DNA of 64,000 nucleotides from Bacteroidales bacterium (GTDB lineage: Bacteria > Bacteroidota > Bacteroidia > Bacteroidales > UBA932), in contig JAFZOK010000018.1 of NCBI GenBank assembly GCA_017550655.1, positions 124,001 to 188,000 on the forward strand, read 5' to 3'. Shown piece by piece: positions 60,345 through 64,000 of the stretch (positions within the stretch are counted from its first letter, which is position 1; each line of letters opens with the position of its first letter). The position numbers and the translations under genes are program-made. The notes under the pieces were generated by a model. The model was given only the letters and a program-made list of their open reading frames with translations, made no database searches and was not told where the DNA came from.

Positions 60345-61171
60345 TGCTTTGGATGTATGGTGACAAATACCAGTTCCGGGCGGTTGAAGAACCTCGGAAT
60401 CCTGGTGCTTTCCCTTGACAGGCCGCGGCTTACAACTGCATAGCGGTCGTTTCCGAAAGGATAGAGGCCACCTGTGTACTTGAGTTCTCCGGCATGGTCC
60501 GGAGCATAGACTCCTTCCTTTATCCAGGGCAGGCGGAACTGGCCACCGTGGTAGTGGCCGGCGGTAACCATATCAAAAGGAGACTCCATGAAGATCTCTA
60601 TCAGTTCCGGGCGGTGGTGGAGGAGAATCGTGTAGCGGGTGGTATCGCAGAGCCTTGAGACAGAGTCAACTGCAGCTCTTACAAGATTCCAGTTAAGCAA
60701 TTGGGTAACATCAACCACTCCGCAGAGGTTTATGGTGTCCTGCCTGACCTTGACCATGGTTTTCTCGTTCTCCAGGTACCTTGTTCCCGAATTCTTTATC
60801 ATGGTCTTCATGGTGTCCAGGTTTCCGCTCTTTACCTCGTGGTTTCCCACAACGTACCAGCAGCTGTAGCGATTGCCTATGTTGTTGAAAAACTCGGTGG
60901 TTATGTCCATCGGTTTCTCGTCGTCGTAGATGTCTCCGATGAGGAATATAAGGTCTGGATGGAACTTGTCTATCTGCTTTATGATTCTCCGTTCTCCTTT
61001 GCCGTAATAGCAGGAATGAAGGTCTGAAACCAGGGCGATTCTTATATCAGATTTGATTTTTCCGGACTCTATGTTGTAATGGCGAATCTTCATCCTGCAA
61101 TCCAGACCGCAGGCCAGGAAAACCAGGAAAGCCAGAAGGATAATTCTTATTATGAGTCTCAGAGTCTTCAT
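60341..61171 (-). CDS. Membrane-anchored metallophosphoesterase
   Basis: 276 residues with an N-terminal membrane helix (about 5-22). The calcineurin-like motifs follow in order: VSDLHSC, GDIYDDE, VGNHE, and the late LLHHRPE and GHYHGGQ. It is of the YkuE type, active outside the cytoplasmic membrane on an unknown phosphoester such as a lipid diphosphate. It is co-transcribed with the YhiN-type gene and lies 26 bases after the MFS gene. Confidence 0.9.
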   Translation of the reverse strand: MKTLRLIIRIILLAFLVFLACGLDCRMKIRHYNIESGKIKSDIRIALVSDLHSCYYGKGERRIIKQIDKFHPDLIFLIGDIYDDEKPMDITTEFFNNIGNRYSCWYVVGNHEVKSGNLDTMKTMIKNSGTRYLENEKTMVKVRQDTINLCGVVDVTQLLNWNLVRAAVDSVSRLCDTTRYTILLHHRPELIEIFMESPFDMVTAGHYHGGQFRLPWIKEGVYAPDHAGELKYTGGLYPFGNDRYAVVSRGLSRESTRIPRFFNRPELVFVTIHPKQ

Positions 61172-61197
61172 CCGGGTGCAAATTTAAGCAAATGGAA

Positions 61198-62379
61198 TCA
61201 TCTTAAGGCATGCTTGCGGTAGTGAGCCTTGGTCAGAAGGAAGAATAGCCCCACTCCGATGATATGGGCTACAACCATTGTGAGGAAGGCAGAAAAATAT
61301 CCGAATTTCTCTGCGAACACACCTCCTAGAAGAATACCGACTCCCAGCCCCAAGTCCCAGGATGTCAGGATGGTGGAGTTGGCGGTGGCCCTGCGGCTGT
61401 TAGGCGCCAGGTTGATTATCATGTTCTGCATACCCGGCCACATGTGCCCGTTGCCGAGACCTATTAGTATCGCCGAGCCGTAATAGGCAATGTAAGAAGG
61501 CCAGAGGGTGAAGATGGCGTAACCTACCGTGGATATGAGGATTCCGCCGGCAACGTTGCCTACAATCTTTCCTTTGCGCAAGGATCTGGCTCCAATGAAA
61601 CGGGACAGGATCAAGCCAGCCGCCAGGAGCATGAAGTATGTTCCTGTGCCGGAAGTTATCCCCAATTTTTCCTTGCCGTAAATTGCCAGATAGTTGCTCA
61701 GCACGCCGTAGCAATAGCCGAACATGAAGATGTTTATTGCTATGGCCCAGCCTTTTATGAGGAAGAAACGGTCCAGGGAAATCTTTCTCTTTTCCTGCTT
61801 TTTGTGCTTGCTCGGGGCATCAATGCTTTTTGCCAGGAGGAAGGCAATGCCAGCCACCGCGAATGCCAGCCAGAACAGAAGCTCATAGCTGTTTGACCAT
61901 TTGAACAGGAAAATCGCCACGGTAGGGGCGATGGCCGTTCCAAGGTTGTTGCTGATGCCGTACAATCCGATGCCTTCCGTTCTTCTGGAAGACGGCAGCA
62001 CGTCGATCGCCATAGTGTTGTTTGCAACCGTAGCGGCTCCAAACGGCGCTCCGTGGAGAGTTCTGGCTATGGCAAACAAAAGCAGGGAGCTTGCCGCCAG
62101 GTAGCTTCCGAACATTATGAAATTGGCCAGCACGAATACCAGAAGCACTTTCTTGCGATGGAAAGTGTCTGCGATGTAGCCGGAAAAAGGCCTTGCGGCA
62201 ATGGCCAGAAGGGCGTATCCGCTAAGAACAAATCCTATTGTATCCTTTGTGGAATGGAACGTATCGCTCAGATATACAGGCAGCAGAGGGGTAATCAGGT
62301 AAAAGGCGAAGCTAAGGCAGAAGTTAACCGCCATCACCTTTGTATAGTTCCTGTTCCAGAGTTTCTCGTGCACTGCCAT
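61198..62379 (-). CDS. MFS transporter
   Basis: 393 residues with twelve membrane spans. The family loop after helix 2 appears as RPFSGYIADTFHRKK, and a longer central cytoplasmic loop (KHKKQEKRK) separates the halves. The ATG at 62377-62379 is chosen: a possible 36-residue extension would run through the divergent UvrA-like start and promoter. Drug or sugar efflux is typical for close families; the substrate is unknown. Confidence 0.87.
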   Translation of the reverse strand: MAVHEKLWNRNYTKVMAVNFCLSFAFYLITPLLPVYLSDTFHSTKDTIGFVLSGYALLAIAARPFSGYIADTFHRKKVLLVFVLANFIMFGSYLAASSLLLFAIARTLHGAPFGAATVANNTMAIDVLPSSRRTEGIGLYGISNNLGTAIAPTVAIFLFKWSNSYELLFWLAFAVAGIAFLLAKSIDAPSKHKKQEKRKISLDRFFLIKGWAIAINIFMFGYCYGVLSNYLAIYGKEKLGITSGTGTYFMLLAAGLILSRFIGARSLRKGKIVGNVAGGILISTVGYAIFTLWPSYIAYYGSAILIGLGNGHMWPGMQNMIINLAPNSRRATANSTILTSWDLGLGVGILLGGVFAEKFGYFSAFLTMVVAHIIGVGLFFLLTKAHYRKHALR

Positions 62380-62387
62380 AGCGGTGG

Positions 62388-62404
62388 CAAATTTAGTAAA
62401 TTTG
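62388..62404. promoter_or_regulatory. Palindromic divergent promoter core, MFS / UvrA-like
   Basis: CAAATTTAGTAAATTTG is symmetric around its central base and gives a TAAATTTG -7 box on each strand: 62397-62404 for the UvrA-like gene and 62388-62395 for the MFS gene. Each ends 8 bases before its ATG, so both transcripts would have very short leaders. No exact -33 TTTG is seen on either side. Confidence 0.5.
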
Positions 62405-62412
62405 TACCCGTT

Positions 62413-64000
62413 ATGTTTGACAATATCATTATAAGGGGAGCCAGGGAGAACAACCTCAAAAACATATCGCTGAGTATCCCCAAACACAAGATAACCGTAT
62501 TTACGGGTGTGAGCGGATCCGGAAAGAGTTCACTTGTGCTGGACACAATTGCGGCAAAGAGCCGCAGGGAGCTCAACGACACTTTCCCGACTTTTGTGCA
62601 GAGATATCTGCCAAAGTACGGAAGGCCGCACGTTGATTCCGTAGAGAATCTTCCGATAGCGATTGTGATAGACCAGAAGAAGCCTGCTTCCAATTCCCGC
62701 TCTACTGTAGGCACTTACACGGATATATATTCTCTTCTGCGATTGCTTTTCTCCAGGGTGGGCAAACCGTTTGTTGGCTATGCGGAGAGCTTTTCCTTCA
62801 ACCATCCGGACGGAAGTTGCCCTCGGTGTGCCGGCCTCGGTGAAATCCGCGAGCTGGATATCCACAAGCTGGTGGACTTTGACAAGAGCCTCAACGACGA
62901 GGACACAATCCATTACATTGCCTTCCACAAGGGAGGCTGGAGATGGATCAGATATGCCCACAGCGGGCTTTTTGACCTGGACAAGAAGATAAAGGACTAC
63001 AGTCCGGAGGAACTGGACCTGTTCCTGAATTCCCCGCAGATACGCCTCAAGAATCCGCCTTCCAACTGGCCTAAGACCGCTAAGTACGAGGGGCTTATAC
63101 CAAGGATGTACCGCAGCATAATAAACTCCGAGGAGGGGCTTCTGCATTCAGCGGTGCTGAACCCGATGCTGAAGATGGGAGTCTGCCCGGACTGCGGAGG
63201 CACACGACTTAACAAAAAGATATTGTCCTGCAAGATTGAGGGACTTAACATTGCGGAAGCAACTTCACTTTCCATCAGGAAACTGAACCGCTGGATAGCT
63301 TCCATATCAGACCCTCTGGCGGAAGACCTCAAGGCCGCGATAGGAGCCCGTCTGACCGCTTTGGAGGAGATCGGGCTTGGCTATATCAGCCTGGACCGCC
63401 CGATCGGAACGCTTTCCGGGGGAGAGGCCCAAAGGTGCAAGATTGCGAAGTACATCAACTCATCTTTGTCTGATGTGATGTATGTGCTGGATGAGCCGAG
63501 CATCGGGCTGCATAACAAGGATATAGAGAGGATGAAGCACTCTGTCAGGAGGCTCCGCGATGCCGGTAACACTGTCCTTCTGGTGGAGCATCACAGGGAG
63601 ATGATAGGCATTGCGGACCATATTGTGGATATGGGCCCGGGCCCTGGCTCCGAAGGCGGAGAAATCATCTTCCAGGGCTCTTATCCGGAACTCCTTTCCA
63701 GCGGAACGGATACCGGCAGGATGCTTTCCGCAAGATCTTCGTTCAAGGAATCCGTAAGGCGTCCGGAGAGTTTCTTTTCTCTGGAAAACACCACGCACCA
63801 TAATCTGAAGAATGTATCCATCGATCTGCCCCTCAATGTGTTCTGCGTGGTTGCAGGTGTAGCCGGAAGCGGCAAGAGCTCGCTTATGGAAGCCTTCTGC
63901 AATGCCCGTGGCGGAGACGATATGATATACATAAGCCAGAAAGGCATAGGCATCAGTCTCAGAAGCACCCCGGCAACCTATATGGATGTGGCGGACCTTA
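62413..64000 (+). CDS. UvrA-like ABC ATPase without UvrB-binding domain (3' end beyond window)
   Basis: 529 residues visible, cut by the right edge. First Walker A is GVSGSGKSSLV, signature TLSGGEAQRCK, Walker B VMYVLDEPSIGLH, and the second half begins with Walker A GVAGSGKSSLM. A zinc-type Cys pair lies at GSCPRCAGLGE and another at GVCPDCGGTRL. Between LFSRVGKP and SFNHPDGSCP only a few residues remain, where classical UvrA has about 130 that bind UvrB. This is the class III UvrA layout, tied to self-protection or unknown DNA transactions rather than standard excision repair. Confidence 0.88.
   Translation, partial: MFDNIIIRGARENNLKNISLSIPKHKITVFTGVSGSGKSSLVLDTIAAKSRRELNDTFPTFVQRYLPKYGRPHVDSVENLPIAIVIDQKKPASNSRSTVGTYTDIYSLLRLLFSRVGKPFVGYAESFSFNHPDGSCPRCAGLGEIRELDIHKLVDFDKSLNDEDTIHYIAFHKGGWRWIRYAHSGLFDLDKKIKDYSPEELDLFLNSPQIRLKNPPSNWPKTAKYEGLIPRMYRSIINSEEGLLHSAVLNPMLKMGVCPDCGGTRLNKKILSCKIEGLNIAEATSLSIRKLNRWIASISDPLAEDLKAAIGARLTALEEIGLGYISLDRPIGTLSGGEAQRCKIAKYINSSLSDVMYVLDEPSIGLHNKDIERMKHSVRRLRDAGNTVLLVEHHREMIGIADHIVDMGPGPGSEGGEIIFQGSYPELLSSGTDTGRMLSARSSFKESVRRPESFFSLENTTHHNLKNVSIDLPLNVFCVVAGVAGSGKSSLMEAFCNARGGDDMIYISQKGIGISLRSTPATYMDVADL

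Noticed and set aside
62380-62487. 36-residue N-terminal extension of the MFS transporter
   Set aside because: It overlaps the divergent promoter and the start of the UvrA-like gene and lacks transporter-like sequence.

Overview
The window looks like a chromosomal piece of an anaerobic member of the Bacteroidales. Four things point there. Promoter-like strings match the Bacteroidetes consensus TTTG-N19/20-TAnnTTTG. Shine-Dalgarno sequences are absent before most genes. Several families are of types usual in that phylum: fused formimidoyltransferase-cyclodeaminase, long urocanate hydratase, Ig-like lipoprotein, VorB-type oxidoreductase. Oxygen-sensitive or oxygen-defence enzymes are present (HydG, flavodiiron protein, rubredoxin, 2-oxoacid:ferredoxin oxidoreductase). 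A Rikenellaceae/Alistipes-like host is a guess, suggested mainly by the cysteate-synthase-like gene; no rRNA is present to test it.

Region 1-6.2 kb (minus strand) is the most unusual part. It is one tightly packed operon that starts with a MarR regulator. Five heterodisulfide-reductase-like genes follow (HdrC-, HdrB- and short HdrA-like, a second HdrC-like, and a membrane-anchored double-CCG protein). It ends in a cysteate-synthase-like PLP enzyme cut by the window edge. The order C-B-A-C-(CCG-CCG) resembles the sHdr sulfur-oxidation clusters that form sulfite, and sulfite is the co-substrate of cysteate synthase. The inferred theme is sulfur or redox chemistry feeding sulfonate (possibly sulfonolipid) synthesis.

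6.2-19 kb: calcium/sodium antiporter, carB, carA and a C69 dipeptidase (minus); an AsmA-like protein, a lipoprotein and a small exported protein (plus); DUF2752, CD225-like and esterase-like genes (minus); a LysO-type transporter (plus). 19-25.7 kb: the histidine-degradation operon ftcD-hutU-hutH-hutI, with a 51-bp hairpin-forming tandem repeat between ftcD and hutU and a palindrome around the probable ftcD promoter.

25.7-36.7 kb (minus): a seven-gene run ligA, fprA, hydG, relA/spoT, an Ig-like lipoprotein, an outer-membrane barrel and ispG. 36.8-46.8 kb: a pyrophosphate-type phosphofructokinase, tRNA-Thr(CGU), a MATE exporter, a cytidylate-kinase-like protein, a HAD protein, two WYL regulators, an LTA-synthase-like sulfatase-fold protein, a nitroreductase and two small unknown genes. 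Two families of palindromic repeats lie here. One (copies near 45.7 and 59.1 kb) has paired segments that change together between copies; the other is a pair of about 116-bp long palindromes flanking a 138-aa gene.

47-64 kb: a heterodimeric ABC exporter, an AtoE-type transporter, ilvE followed by a TPR protein and the four-gene Vor/Kor oxidoreductase cluster with a clear terminator, NfeD plus SPFH, a HAD phosphatase, free-methionine-sulfoxide reductase and rubredoxin. Then come a YhiN-type flavoprotein, a metallophosphoesterase and an MFS transporter (minus), and a partial UvrA-like ATPase (plus) that lacks the UvrB-binding segment. Genes are packed throughout; no stretch longer than about 220 bases lacks a gene.
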